From assembly GCA_963724625.1 (NCBI GenBank), contig CAVRVO010000005.1:155512-219511 (forward strand): DNA of 64,000 bases, given 5' to 3'. Within the stretch, counting starts at the first letter, position 1; each line of letters starts with the position of its first letter. The notes beneath the pieces were generated by a model. The model was not told where the DNA came from and ran no database searches. It saw nothing but the letters and a program-made list of their open reading frames with translations. A program made the position numbers and the translations under genes. This stretch comes from DATBVX01 sp963724625 (GTDB lineage Bacteria > Pseudomonadota > Gammaproteobacteria > Steroidobacterales > Steroidobacteraceae). Shown here piece after piece: positions 17,725 to 26,505 of the stretch.

Positions 17725-17751
17725 TTGACGGGATTAATTCTTCTTTAAATT
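17725..17751 (+). promoter_or_regulatory. candidate promoter in AT-rich gap before the RND genes
   Basis: The 200-base gap between the barrel protein and the RND adaptor is unusually AT-rich for this window. TTGACG at 17725-17730 with TAAATT at 17746-17751 (15-base spacer) is the best match to a sigma-70 promoter. Spacer and -10 are imperfect, so this is only a candidate. Confidence 0.25.
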
Positions 17752-17843
17752 CTTCACACTTCTTGGTGAATGAAACTATTTGTGCAACTAGCATCGGCAC
17801 TTCCCACCTCGTTCGTGCTCTAAGAAGGCTCACCAACGCGGCG

Positions 17844-18986
17844 ATGATAAGAATGCGGATCGAAATACTCGGAACCTGGGCCGCCGTACTGGCGCCCCTT
17901 CTGATGGTTGCGTGCACCAACGGCAGTGCTAACGAACCTCATCGAGTGCCACCAATACCGGTGGTCGTGGCAGAAGTTGAGCTGCGCACGGTGCCGGCGA
18001 CGCTCACCGCTATCGGCACAGTCGAGTCGAGCGGCAGTGTGAATGTGCAGCCGCGGGTCGACGGGCAGATCGTGCGGATCTTCGTGGCGGATGGCGCCGA
18101 GGTGCGCGCCGGTCAGCCGCTGATCCAGATCGATCCCGCCCCGTATGACATCCAGCTTCGCATCGCGCAGGCGACGCTGGCGCGCGATGAGGCCCGGTTC
18201 GAGAACGCGCGCACCAAGGAAGCGCATGGGCGAGCACTGCTCGATCAACGCTTCATTTCGCAGGACGATCACGCGCAGCTCAAGTCGGATCTCGATGCCG
18301 CCAATGCGACCGTGGCTTTGGACCGCGCCGCCGTCGACAACGCGCAATTGCAACTCGACTACGCGACCATCAAGGCGCCGGTGGCGGGCAAGCTCGGCGT
18401 CATCAACCAGAAGGTTGGCAACACGGTGCATGCGAACGCGCAATCGACCACCACCCAACCACCGCTCACCACACTCAACATCCTTGACCCGGTCGATGTG
18501 TCGTTCGCGATTCCCGAGCAGCAGCTCGGCGCGTTGCGTGCGACGCTGATGGCCGCACCGCCCGAAGTGGACATCGCGGTAAATTCCGGCACGGCGGCAC
18601 CGAGCCGGATGACCGGCAAGGTCAGTTTCATCGACAACGCCGCCGATCCAACCACCGGTACTCTGCATTTGCGCGCGCGCTTCGGGAATGCGTCGCACGC
18701 CCTGTGGCCGGGTCAGTTTGTGACGGTTACGTTGCACATCGGTGTCGATTCCGCTGCAACCGTCATTCCCGCCGAAGCGGTCGAAAACGGCCCTGAGGGT
18801 ACCTTCGTGTACGTCGTGAACGCGCACGACGTTGCCGAGCAACGCATGGTCAAGGTGCAGCGCACGACTGACAAATGGGCGATCGTCTCCGGCGTCACGC
18901 CGCGCGAGCGTGTCGTGACCGACGGACAGTCGCGCCTGCAACCTGGGAGCCCCGTGGCGCTTAAAGCTGCCGCGAAACCCGGATGA
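17844..18986 (+). CDS. RND efflux periplasmic adaptor lipoprotein
   Basis: Membrane-fusion protein of an RND pump, about 380 residues. The start ATG 17844 gives a lipoprotein signal with lipobox LMVAC, so the mature protein should be anchored to the inner membrane by its lipidated Cys. The barrel-sandwich half motifs are GSVNVQPRVDGQIVRIFVADG and YATIKAPVAGKLGVINQ, flanking a helical hairpin, and a beta-barrel/membrane-proximal end follows (IPAEAVENGPEGTFVYVV). It overlaps the pump gene by four bases. No outer-membrane TolC-type gene is adjacent. Confidence 0.9.
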   Translation: MIRMRIEILGTWAAVLAPLLMVACTNGSANEPHRVPPIPVVVAEVELRTVPATLTAIGTVESSGSVNVQPRVDGQIVRIFVADGAEVRAGQPLIQIDPAPYDIQLRIAQATLARDEARFENARTKEAHGRALLDQRFISQDDHAQLKSDLDAANATVALDRAAVDNAQLQLDYATIKAPVAGKLGVINQKVGNTVHANAQSTTTQPPLTTLNILDPVDVSFAIPEQQLGALRATLMAAPPEVDIAVNSGTAAPSRMTGKVSFIDNAADPTTGTLHLRARFGNASHALWPGQFVTVTLHIGVDSAATVIPAEAVENGPEGTFVYVVNAHDVAEQRMVKVQRTTDKWAIVSGVTPRERVVTDGQSRLQPGSPVALKAAAKPG

Positions 18987-21900
18987 ATCTTTCCGAGCTC
19001 TTCGTTCGCCGGCCCGTCGCGACCGCGCTCCTGACGGCGGGTGTTTTCTGTTTCGGTGCGCTCGCGTACCTGACGCTGCCGGTCTCGGATCTGCCGGCTG
19101 TGGACTTCCCGACCATCACCGTCACCGCGTCGCTCCCGGGGGCGAGCCCTGAGACGATGGCAGCAGCGGTCGCGACACCATTGGAAAAGCAGCTCTCGAC
19201 CATTGCCTCGATCGATTCGATGAGCTCCACCAGCAGCGAGGGCTCGACGCAGATCACGCTGCAGTTCGCCCTCGATCGCAACATCGACGCCGCCGCACAG
19301 GACGTGCAGACAGCGATTGCCGCGGCTGCGCGCCAGCTGCCGCCGGACATGCCGGACCCGCCGTCGTTTCGCAAGGTCAACCCGGCCGACTCCTCGATCA
19401 TCGTCCTCACCCTGACCTCCAAGACACTTCCGATGCCGAAGGTGGACGAGTACGCGGAGGACCTCCTCGCCGAGCGCATCTCGACACTTGCCGGTGTCGC
19501 GCAGGTGCAGGTGTTCGGCGCGCAGAAATACGCGGTACGCGTGCAGCTCGATCCACGGCGCCTCGCCGCTCGCGGACTCGGCGTTGATGAGGTGGTGAGC
19601 GCGATCCAGGGCGGCAACGTCAATCTGCCCTCCGGCACGCTGAACGGAACGCAACGCACGTTCGTGGTCGAGGCCAACGGACAACTGCAAGACGCAGCCG
19701 CCTACCGCCCGCTCGTGGTCGCATACCGCAACGGTGCCCCGGTGCACCTCAACGAGCTCGGCCATGTGCTCGACAGCACTGAGAACGACAAGGCGGGCGC
19801 GTGGATCGGCAAGGACCTCACGCGCGGCATCGTGCTCGGCGTACAACGGCAACCTGGCGCCAACACGCTCGCGGTCGTGGATTCGATCAAGGCGCTGTTG
19901 CCCGAGCTTCGCAGCCAGTTGCCAGCGGGGCTCGAGCTCACTCCGGTCTACGATCGTTCACAGACGATTCGCGGCTCCGTCAACGACGTCAAGCTGACGC
20001 TGCTTCTCGCGCTCGGCCTCGTGGTGCTGGTGATTTTCCTTTTCCTGCGCAACGTGCGGGCCTCGCTCATTCCGAGCATCGCGATCCCGATGTCTTTCGC
20101 CGGCACGTTCGTCGTCATGTACCTGCTCGGCTTCAGCGTCGACAACCTGTCACTCATGGCGCTGACGCTCTGCGTCGGGTTCGTGGTGGACGATGCGATC
20201 GTCGTGCTCGAGAACATCTCCCGACATCTCGAGAGTGGCTTGTCACCTGTCGAGGCAACCCTGCAAGGCACGCGCGAGATCGGCTTCACCATCGTGTCGA
20301 TGACGATCTCGCTCGCCGCGGTGTTCATCCCCGTGCTCTTCATGGGCGGAATCGTCGGGCGCCTGTTCCACGAATTTGCAATCACCGTGGTGGCCGCGAT
20401 CCTGCTTTCGGGCCTGGTCTCACTGACCCTGACCCCGGTGCTCTGCAGTCGGATGCTGAAACACCGGACGCCGGAAACGGACCGCCAGCCCGGATTGTTC
20501 GAAAAGGTGAGGGCGGTCTACCACGACAGCCTGGTATGGAGCCTCGCTCATCGCCGCACGCTCATCGCGGTTTTCATCGCCAGTCTCATCGGCACCGCGA
20601 TCCTGTTCGTGGTGGTGCCGAAGGGCTTCACCACGAACGACGACACGGGCCTGCTCATCGGTTCGACAGAAGCGGCGCCCAACATCGCCTTCGAGGCGAT
20701 GGCGGAGAAGCAGAAGGAAGCCATCAAGGTGATCGCGGCGAGCCCGCACGTGACGAGCGTCATCGGGTTCGTCGGCGCAGGCGGACCGAATACCGGCTTG
20801 AGTGCAGGCCGCCTGATCGTGCCGCTGACGCCTGCCGATGAGCGCCCGCTGGCGCAGCGCGTGCTCGAAGAGCTACGCCCGCACCTCAACGGCATTCCCG
20901 GACTCAGCGTGTTTCTGCAGAACCAGCCGGCGCTGCGCATCGGTGGACGCATTACCAAGAGCGAGTTCCAGTACTCGGTCATGGACCCGGACATGGATGA
21001 GCTCATCCAGTGGGTACCGAAGCTGGTGGAGCGCCTGCGTGCCACGCACGTGCTCGAGGATGTGTCGAGCGATCTGATTCTCAACAATCCCAAGGTGCAG
21101 GTGCAGATCGATCGCGAGCGTGCTGGAGCGCTGGGCGTCAGCGCCGATCAGGTCGAGCAGGCTCTGTTCACCGCATACGGTCCGCGCCAGGTATCGACGA
21201 TCTTCGGCGCCACCGACCAGTACCAGGTCATCGCGGAGCTGATGCCGCAGTTTCAGCGCGATCCCGGCGCACTGTCGCTCCTTTATGTGCGCAGCTCGAA
21301 CGGGAATCTCGTGCCGCTCGATGCCGTCGCCTCTCTCAAGGTGATGACTGGGCCGCTCAGCATTTCACACGTCGGCCAGCTCCCCGCCGCCACGATCTCC
21401 TTCAACCTCGCGCCCGGTAAATCGCTGAGTGATGCGGTCCGGGCGGTCGAGCAGGCGCAACGCGAGCTGCAGGCCCCCGCGACGCTCCTCGGCCGATTCC
21501 AGGGCACGGCGCAGGCATTCGAATCTTCACTCGCAGGTCTCGGAGTTCTCCTGCTCCTCGCAGTGTTCACGATCTACCTGGTGCTTGGCGTGCTGTACGA
21601 GAGTGCGATCCATCCGCTCACGATTCTCTCGGGACTGCCGGCCGCGGGCTTCGGTGCACTGATCACGCTGCTGCTCCTCGGCAAGGATCTCGACCTGTTC
21701 GCGTTTCTCGGCCTGATCCTGCTGATCGGCGTGGTAAAGAAGAACGCCATCATGATGATCGACTTCGCGCTCGAAGCGCAGCGCTTGCATCATCTCGAGC
21801 CTGCGGCGGCGATGCTCGAGGCCTGTGTGCTGCGGTTCCGGCCGATCATGATGACGACCTGCGCGGCGATCCTCGCAACGATGCCGATTGCACTCGGTTG

Positions 21901-22084
21901 GGGCGCGAGCGGCGCGTCGCGCCAATCACTGGGCCTTGCGGTCGTCGGCGGCCTGGTGGTCTCGCAGTTGCTCACTCTCTATATAACGCCCGTCATCTAC
22001 CTCGAGTTCGAAGGCTTGATGAGCCGCTGGCGTGAGAAAAGGAAGGAGAGATCCGAGGTCGCAGGAGCTGCGACTCCAGCCTGA
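18983..22084 (+). CDS. RND multidrug efflux pump, inner-membrane subunit (MdtB/MdtC-like)
   Basis: 1033 residues, the normal length. The start MNLSELFVRRPVATALLT and the later LPVSDLPAVDFPTITVTASL, then LEKQLSTIASIDSMSS, are closest to the MdtB/MdtC branch of AcrB-type pumps. Helix 4 carries FVVDDAIVVLENI with the two Asp residues of the proton relay, and the C-terminal half has GVVKKNAIMMIDFA. It forms the proton-driven core of a tripartite exporter with the adaptor just upstream. Export substrate cannot be predicted. Confidence 0.93.
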   Translation: MNLSELFVRRPVATALLTAGVFCFGALAYLTLPVSDLPAVDFPTITVTASLPGASPETMAAAVATPLEKQLSTIASIDSMSSTSSEGSTQITLQFALDRNIDAAAQDVQTAIAAAARQLPPDMPDPPSFRKVNPADSSIIVLTLTSKTLPMPKVDEYAEDLLAERISTLAGVAQVQVFGAQKYAVRVQLDPRRLAARGLGVDEVVSAIQGGNVNLPSGTLNGTQRTFVVEANGQLQDAAAYRPLVVAYRNGAPVHLNELGHVLDSTENDKAGAWIGKDLTRGIVLGVQRQPGANTLAVVDSIKALLPELRSQLPAGLELTPVYDRSQTIRGSVNDVKLTLLLALGLVVLVIFLFLRNVRASLIPSIAIPMSFAGTFVVMYLLGFSVDNLSLMALTLCVGFVVDDAIVVLENISRHLESGLSPVEATLQGTREIGFTIVSMTISLAAVFIPVLFMGGIVGRLFHEFAITVVAAILLSGLVSLTLTPVLCSRMLKHRTPETDRQPGLFEKVRAVYHDSLVWSLAHRRTLIAVFIASLIGTAILFVVVPKGFTTNDDTGLLIGSTEAAPNIAFEAMAEKQKEAIKVIAASPHVTSVIGFVGAGGPNTGLSAGRLIVPLTPADERPLAQRVLEELRPHLNGIPGLSVFLQNQPALRIGGRITKSEFQYSVMDPDMDELIQWVPKLVERLRATHVLEDVSSDLILNNPKVQVQIDRERAGALGVSADQVEQALFTAYGPRQVSTIFGATDQYQVIAELMPQFQRDPGALSLLYVRSSNGNLVPLDAVASLKVMTGPLSISHVGQLPAATISFNLAPGKSLSDAVRAVEQAQRELQAPATLLGRFQGTAQAFESSLAGLGVLLLLAVFTIYLVLGVLYESAIHPLTILSGLPAAGFGALITLLLLGKDLDLFAFLGLILLIGVVKKNAIMMIDFALEAQRLHHLEPAAAMLEACVLRFRPIMMTTCAAILATMPIALGWGASGASRQSLGLAVVGGLVVSQLLTLYITPVIYLEFEGLMSRWREKRKERSEVAGAATPA

Positions 22085-22091
22085 GCGCCAC

Positions 22092-22125
22092 GCACCGCCC
22101 GGCGCAGGGTGCGCCGGGTCGGTGC
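22092..22125. terminator. GC-rich hairpin between convergent genes
   Basis: GCACCGCCCGGCGCA, loop GGG, TGCGCCGGGTCGGTGC form a near-perfect stem of about 15 pairs with one bulge, right between the pump stop and the UrcA stop. No T-tract follows on either strand, so it is a candidate bidirectional terminator or transcript-end stabiliser. Confidence 0.5.
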
Positions 22126-22136
22126 ACGCATGTCGA

Positions 22137-22490
22137 TCAGTTTTTCGCGGTGCGCACGGGCCGGTGCAGGGCCGTGAGTGTCGGCCGGTCGACAACAGTG
22201 ATGGCGTTCGCGACTGCATCGTTGTAGCAGTTGCGCCACAGCACTTTGTGCTCAGGTTGCCTGTTGTCCAGATAGGAGCAGACGTTGCGAGCGGCTTGCT
22301 TGATGCGGCCGTACAGCACTTCGACGCCAGCCGGCTTCGACAGATCGAGATCGGCATAGCTCACCGTCACTTCCTTGGGTGCAACGTAAGGCGGGTCGGC
22401 GAGGGCGGCGCTTGCGCCCAAGGTGCCGGCGATCGCGGTGAGAGTGACCAGCCACTTGCTCGCGACTTTGGATGAATTGAACGTGCTCAT
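22137..22490 (-). CDS. UrcA-family exported protein
   Basis: About 117 residues. A signal peptide (WLVTLTAIAGTLGASAALA) is followed by the UrcA pattern: VTVSYADLDLSKPAGVEVLYGRIKQAARNVCS, then a second Cys in WRNCYNDAVANAI and RPTLTALH. The two conserved cysteines probably form a disulfide in the periplasm. Function of the family is unknown. The start ATG 22490 is preceded by GGAGAACCGCA. A truncated relative lies just upstream at 22731-22814. Confidence 0.85.
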   Translation of the reverse strand: MSTFNSSKVASKWLVTLTAIAGTLGASAALADPPYVAPKEVTVSYADLDLSKPAGVEVLYGRIKQAARNVCSYLDNRQPEHKVLWRNCYNDAVANAITVVDRPTLTALHRPVRTAKN

Positions 22491-22730
22491 TGCGGTTCTC
22501 CGTGGGGTTGAAAATCGCCCTTTTCGGGTCCGCAAGCACGTTATGCACCGGTGGGGTGAGGTGCATGAAAAGTCAGCCAAGATTTCGCGAAGATTTCATC
22601 AAGATTGGCCAAAAGACAGATGAGGGGCCTTCCGGACGGGTGCCTGGCGAGCGGAATCGGGCCGGAAAGCGGCTTGAAAGGGGCACGCACCCCCGGCGCT
22701 GCTCGCGCCGGGGCGGCGCACGTGGGGCGA

Positions 22731-22814
22731 TCAGCCCTTCGTGGAGGTGGTCGAGTTATATAGAGCGGTCAGGGTCGGCCGGTTTGCTTTGGCAACGGCG
22801 TTCGTGAAGGCCTC
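22731..22814 (-). pseudogene. remnant of a second UrcA-type gene
   Basis: The 397-base stretch between the UrcA gene and the zinc locus holds no intact gene. On the minus strand 22731-22814 encodes EAFTNAVAKANRPTLTALYN and ends shortly after with a stop. This matches the C-terminus of the neighbouring UrcA protein (DAVANAI, RPTLTALH), but a stop codon lies directly before it and no N-terminal part is found. It is therefore probably the decayed copy of a tandem duplication. A hairpin CCCCGGCGC/GCGCCGGGG lies at 22691-22713. Confidence 0.6.
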
Positions 22815-22887
22815 TTAATGCACGCCTTTGTGTCTTGCCTGCCTGAACGGGACTGTTAAGATGCGCCCGATTCCACCGTGACCTTCG

Positions 22888-23199
22888 ATGCGACGCCCGC
22901 GCTCACTTGCCGCCCATGTCCTGCTCGCGCTCATGCTCCTCCTGGGGCAGATCGCAGCGCAGACTCATGCGTACACGCACCTGAGATTGACCGGCGATCC
23001 GGCTGCCCCGGGGCAGCACACGCCGTGCTCGGAGTGCTTGTCCTTCGCACCACTGGTGTCGGCAGCGCACAGCTCGCACGGCGTGCCCGAATTCCAGTTC
23101 GAAGATGTCCGCACGAAAGTCGATGCCGATTCTGTCTCGCTGATCTCTCGCCGCACTTCTCATAGCTTTCAATCTCGCGCTCCTCCAGTTCTTCTCTGA
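22888..23199 (+). CDS. small exported His/Cys protein (DUF2946-like)
   Basis: About 103 residues. An N-terminal signal or anchor (LAAHVLLALMLLLGQIAA) is followed by THAYTHLRL, then HTPCSECLSFAPLV and SAAHSSHG. The Cys-x-x-Cys with surrounding histidines is the pattern of DUF2946-type proteins often found beside metal transport genes. It is first in a row with an outer-membrane protein and a ZnuA/ZnuB-like pair, so a periplasmic metal-related role is plausible. No clear Zur box is visible upstream. Confidence 0.6.
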   Translation: MRRPRSLAAHVLLALMLLLGQIAAQTHAYTHLRLTGDPAAPGQHTPCSECLSFAPLVSAAHSSHGVPEFQFEDVRTKVDADSVSLISRRTSHSFQSRAPPVLL

Positions 23200-23268
23200 C
23201 GCGATTGACGTAATGGGCCGCGCGCCGCCCGCGCGCCCACCGTTCGTTGACTGTGGAGGAGAACTTTC

Positions 23269-24735
23269 ATGACGACGTCTCGTTTATTTGCCGCATGGCT
23301 TGCGTGCATATGCATCGCTTTGCCCTTCACCAGCCGTGCGGATGATCTCAACTCACTCAAGGGCGAAGTCGCGGCGCTGAAGTCGGACTACGAGGCGCGC
23401 ATCGCTAAACTCGAAGCGCGTATCGATCAGCTCGAAACTCAGGCTGCGAGCGCAAGCGCAGCGCCCGCGGCGACAGCTGCGGGAACCGTGCCGGCTGACG
23501 TCCTGGCTGCTGCGGCAGCGGATGCTGCCGCGAGTGCGCCACCCGCAGAGGTCGCGATGCCGAGCGCCGGTGGCGCCAGCCAGAATCCCGCGACTGCATT
23601 CAATCCCGCGATGTCAGTGATCCTCGGTGGCAACTACGCGGGCACTTCGCAGGATCCGGACACCTACCGGATCGCCGGATTCATTCCGAGCGGCGGCGAG
23701 GTCGGTCCGGGCGAGCGCAGTTTCAGTCTCGGCGAATCGGAGCTCACGTTCGCGGCCAACGTCGATCCGTATTTCTACGGCAACCTTACGGCCTCGATCG
23801 ATGGGGACAACGAGATCAGCGTCGAGGAGGCGTACTTCCGGACCATCGCGTTGCCGGAAGGCTTCGTAGTCAAGGGCGGGCGGTTCTTCTCCGGCATCGG
23901 CTACCTCAACGAAATACACGCGCACGCGTGGGATTTCGTCGATCAGCCGCTCGTCTACCAGGCGTTCTTCGGCGGCCAGCTCGCGCAGAACGGGGTGCAG
24001 GTGAAATGGGTGGCGCCGACGGTGCTGTACCTCGATGTCGGGGCGGAAACCGGCAACGGCCAGGAATTCCCCGGCACGCACCGCAATCGCAATGGCCTGA
24101 ACGGCGCAACACTCTTCAGCCACGTCGGCGGCGACATTGGCGATTCCACCAGCTGGCGCGCGGGCGTTTCGTACCTCGACCTGCACGCTGAGGATCGCAC
24201 CTACGATGACGTCGACGAATTCGGCGTCCCGGTCGTCAATTCCTTCACCGGCAAGTCGCGCACCTGGGTGGGCGATGTGACTTTCAAGTGGTCGCCGCAC
24301 GGCAACCCGCTGCAGCACAACCTCAAGTTTCAGGCCGAATACATGCGTCGCACGGAGGAGGGTGATCTCACCTTTGACGTCGACAACCTCCTCGCGCTGA
24401 GCGGCGACTACGATTCGACACAGTCCGGTTGGTACGTGCAGAGCGTGTATCAGTTCATGCCGCGCTGGCGCGTCGGCGCGCGCTACGACGCGCTCGACTC
24501 CGGCAATACGCATATTGGGCTGGTCGAGGATAGTCTCCTCTCGCCCGAATCGTTCCCGCTGCTCGAGGCCGCCGACCCCTCACGCGTCACGCTGATGCTC
24601 GACTGGAGTCCGAGCGAGTTCTCGCGCCTGCGCGCCCAGTACGCCTGGGACGATGCACGCGACGCCGACACCGACCGGCAATTCCAGCTTCAGTACCTCT
24701 ACAGCATCGGCGCGCATGGCGCGCACAAGTTTTAG
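23269..24735 (+). CDS. outer-membrane protein of the zinc locus
   Basis: About 488 residues: a signal peptide (WLACICIALPFTSRA), an N-terminal coiled coil (LNSLKGEVAALKSDYEARI), an Ala/Pro-rich linker, then a beta-barrel with many Gly/aromatic strands. The coiled coil plus barrel layout recalls trimeric phosphate/carbohydrate-type porins and the zinc-regulated outer-membrane proteins found next to ZnuA homologues. The start ATG 23269 has GGAGGAG upstream. It ends 19 bases before the ZnuA-like gene, so the genes are likely cotranscribed. Confidence 0.75.
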   Translation: MTTSRLFAAWLACICIALPFTSRADDLNSLKGEVAALKSDYEARIAKLEARIDQLETQAASASAAPAATAAGTVPADVLAAAAADAAASAPPAEVAMPSAGGASQNPATAFNPAMSVILGGNYAGTSQDPDTYRIAGFIPSGGEVGPGERSFSLGESELTFAANVDPYFYGNLTASIDGDNEISVEEAYFRTIALPEGFVVKGGRFFSGIGYLNEIHAHAWDFVDQPLVYQAFFGGQLAQNGVQVKWVAPTVLYLDVGAETGNGQEFPGTHRNRNGLNGATLFSHVGGDIGDSTSWRAGVSYLDLHAEDRTYDDVDEFGVPVVNSFTGKSRTWVGDVTFKWSPHGNPLQHNLKFQAEYMRRTEEGDLTFDVDNLLALSGDYDSTQSGWYVQSVYQFMPRWRVGARYDALDSGNTHIGLVEDSLLSPESFPLLEAADPSRVTLMLDWSPSEFSRLRAQYAWDDARDADTDRQFQLQYLYSIGAHGAHKF

Positions 24736-24754
24736 TTGCCCTAAGGATCCAAAC

Positions 24755-25660
24755 ATGATCAGGCTACTTCGCAGCCTTGCGCTGCTCGCATTGCTGATGA
24801 GCGCGGTGCCCGCGCACGCTGCGCTCAAGGTCCTCGCCACTACCGCAGATTGGGCGGCGCTCACGCGCGAGCTGGGGGGAGACAAGGTCGACGTATACGG
24901 CGCGACGACGGCATTCCAGGACGTGCACCGGGTGGACGCGAAGCCGAGCCTCGTGGCTCGCGCACGCTCCGCTGATCTCATAGTGCTCTCCGGGGCAGAG
25001 CTCGAGGTCGGCTGGTTGCCGGTGCTGTTGCAGGAGTCGGGCAACCCGCATGTCCAGGTCGGTCAGCCCGGCTACTTCGAAGTGGCGTCGGCACTGAAAC
25101 TCCTGGAAGTACCCTCGACAGTGGACCGCTCGATGGGTGACGTGCATCCGCAGGGCAATCCGCACGTGCAACTCGATCCGCACAACATAGCGATAGTGGC
25201 CAAAGCCCTCACGGCACGGCTCGCGCAACTGGATGCAAAGGACGCGCCGTACTTCGAGAGTCGTGGTGCTGACTTTCAGTCGCGCTGGCAACAGGCGATC
25301 AGTCGCTGGGAAGAGAAGGCTGCACCGCTCAAAGGTGTGAGCGTTGTCGTGATTCATCGCGACCAGTCTTACCTGTGCCACTGGCTTGGCTTGCAAAGCG
25401 TGGCGTCGATAGAGCCCAAGCCCGGTCTGCCGCCGAGTGCCGGCTATCTTGGCCAGCTGGTTGCGCAACTCACCTCCGCACCACCCAAGATGATCCTGCG
25501 CAATGCCTACAACGACCCGAAGGCCGCGGAGTGGCTCTCCGAGCGCGTGCACGCACCAGTGGTGCTGCTGCCGTTCTCTGTCGGCGGGACTCCGGAGGCG
25601 GCGGATCTTTTCGGCCTCTTCGATGACACCATCAATCGGCTGCTCAAGGCGGTGCAATGA
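24755..25660 (+). CDS. ZnuA-like metal ABC transporter binding protein
   Basis: About 301 residues with a signal peptide (LLRSLALLALLMSAVPAHA). Family features are LKVLATTADWAALTREL, the metal-site segments QDVHRVDAKPS and NPHVQLDPHN, and the C-terminal FGLFDDTINRLL. It lacks the long His-rich loop of ZnuA proper, so zinc or manganese are both possible. The start ATG 24755 has AAGGA upstream; the open frame further upstream lies inside the previous gene. Overlaps the permease gene by four bases. Confidence 0.88.
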   Translation: MIRLLRSLALLALLMSAVPAHAALKVLATTADWAALTRELGGDKVDVYGATTAFQDVHRVDAKPSLVARARSADLIVLSGAELEVGWLPVLLQESGNPHVQVGQPGYFEVASALKLLEVPSTVDRSMGDVHPQGNPHVQLDPHNIAIVAKALTARLAQLDAKDAPYFESRGADFQSRWQQAISRWEEKAAPLKGVSVVVIHRDQSYLCHWLGLQSVASIEPKPGLPPSAGYLGQLVAQLTSAPPKMILRNAYNDPKAAEWLSERVHAPVVLLPFSVGGTPEAADLFGLFDDTINRLLKAVQ

Positions 25661-26505
25661 ACAACATCTCGGCTTATCTAAGCATCCTCTGGCCGGCGAT
25701 GATCGCCGGAATTCTTGTGCTGCTGTCTCACGTTCCGCTGGGACAGCAGGTCCTGAAGCGCGGCATCGTGTTCATCGATCTCGCCATCGCCCAGGTCGCG
25801 GGGCTCGGGGTAATCGCTGCGCACACGGTTGGATTCGACATTGCCGGCTGGACCACGCAGATCGCGGCTGTCGGTGCGGCATTGCTCGGTTCGTTGCTGC
25901 TCACCTGGACCGAGAAGAAGCGGCCCGAGGCACAGGAGGCGCTGATCGGAATCCTCTTCGTGCTCGCCTCCACCGCGCAGCTGCTGCTGCTCTCGAATGA
26001 TCCGCACGGCGGTGAGGATCTGAAGGACCTGCTCGCCGGACAGATCCTCTGGGTATCAAAAGATCAGCTGATTCGTGCGGCGATACTCACGGCAATCTTC
26101 CTGGTGGCCTGGTTCCGCTGGCGCGAGCGACTGGGACGCATCGGCTTCTACGTATTGTTCGCGCTCATGGTCACGGTGTCGGTGCAGCTGGTCGGTGTGT
26201 ACCTCGTCTTCACCAGCCTCATCGTTCCGGCGGTGGCGACTTATCGATTCGCACCGAAGCGCCAGCTGGGAGCCGGGTACTTGCTGGCATTGGTGAGTTA
26301 CGCCGTGGGCCTTGCGCTATCGACGGTGACCGACCTGCCGTCGAGCCCGATGATCGTGTGGGCTATGGCGCTGGTTGGCTTGTTGGTCCATCTCGGCAAC
26401 GGCGCCGCGAGATCCACGGCTCCCGTGCATCAGAACGGGACGGAAGCGGCATTCGGCAGCACCCGTACATCGAACGCGCCGATGTCGCCGAAGGATGCGG
26501 CCTGA
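25657..26505 (+). CDS. ZnuB-like metal ABC transporter permease
   Basis: About 282 residues with seven to eight hydrophobic helices. ISAYLSILWPAMIAGILVLL and HVPLGQQVLKRGIVFIDLA correspond to the first helices and coupling region of ZnuB-type permeases, and LVGVYLVFTSLIVPA to the conserved sixth helix region. No ATP-binding subunit lies in the locus. The last 25 residues are hydrophilic and overlap the convergent acid phosphatase gene by about 76 bases. That is unusual and could reflect an indel at either 3' end. Confidence 0.85.
   Translation: MNNISAYLSILWPAMIAGILVLLSHVPLGQQVLKRGIVFIDLAIAQVAGLGVIAAHTVGFDIAGWTTQIAAVGAALLGSLLLTWTEKKRPEAQEALIGILFVLASTAQLLLLSNDPHGGEDLKDLLAGQILWVSKDQLIRAAILTAIFLVAWFRWRERLGRIGFYVLFALMVTVSVQLVGVYLVFTSLIVPAVATYRFAPKRQLGAGYLLALVSYAVGLALSTVTDLPSSPMIVWAMALVGLLVHLGNGAARSTAPVHQNGTEAAFGSTRTSNAPMSPKDAA

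Noticed and set aside
17820..18941. 373-codon minus-strand frame
   Set aside because: Antisense to the RND adaptor, with His/Arg-rich shadow composition.
23614..24513. 299-codon minus-strand frame
   Set aside because: Antisense to the outer-membrane protein of the zinc locus; no ribosome site or motifs.
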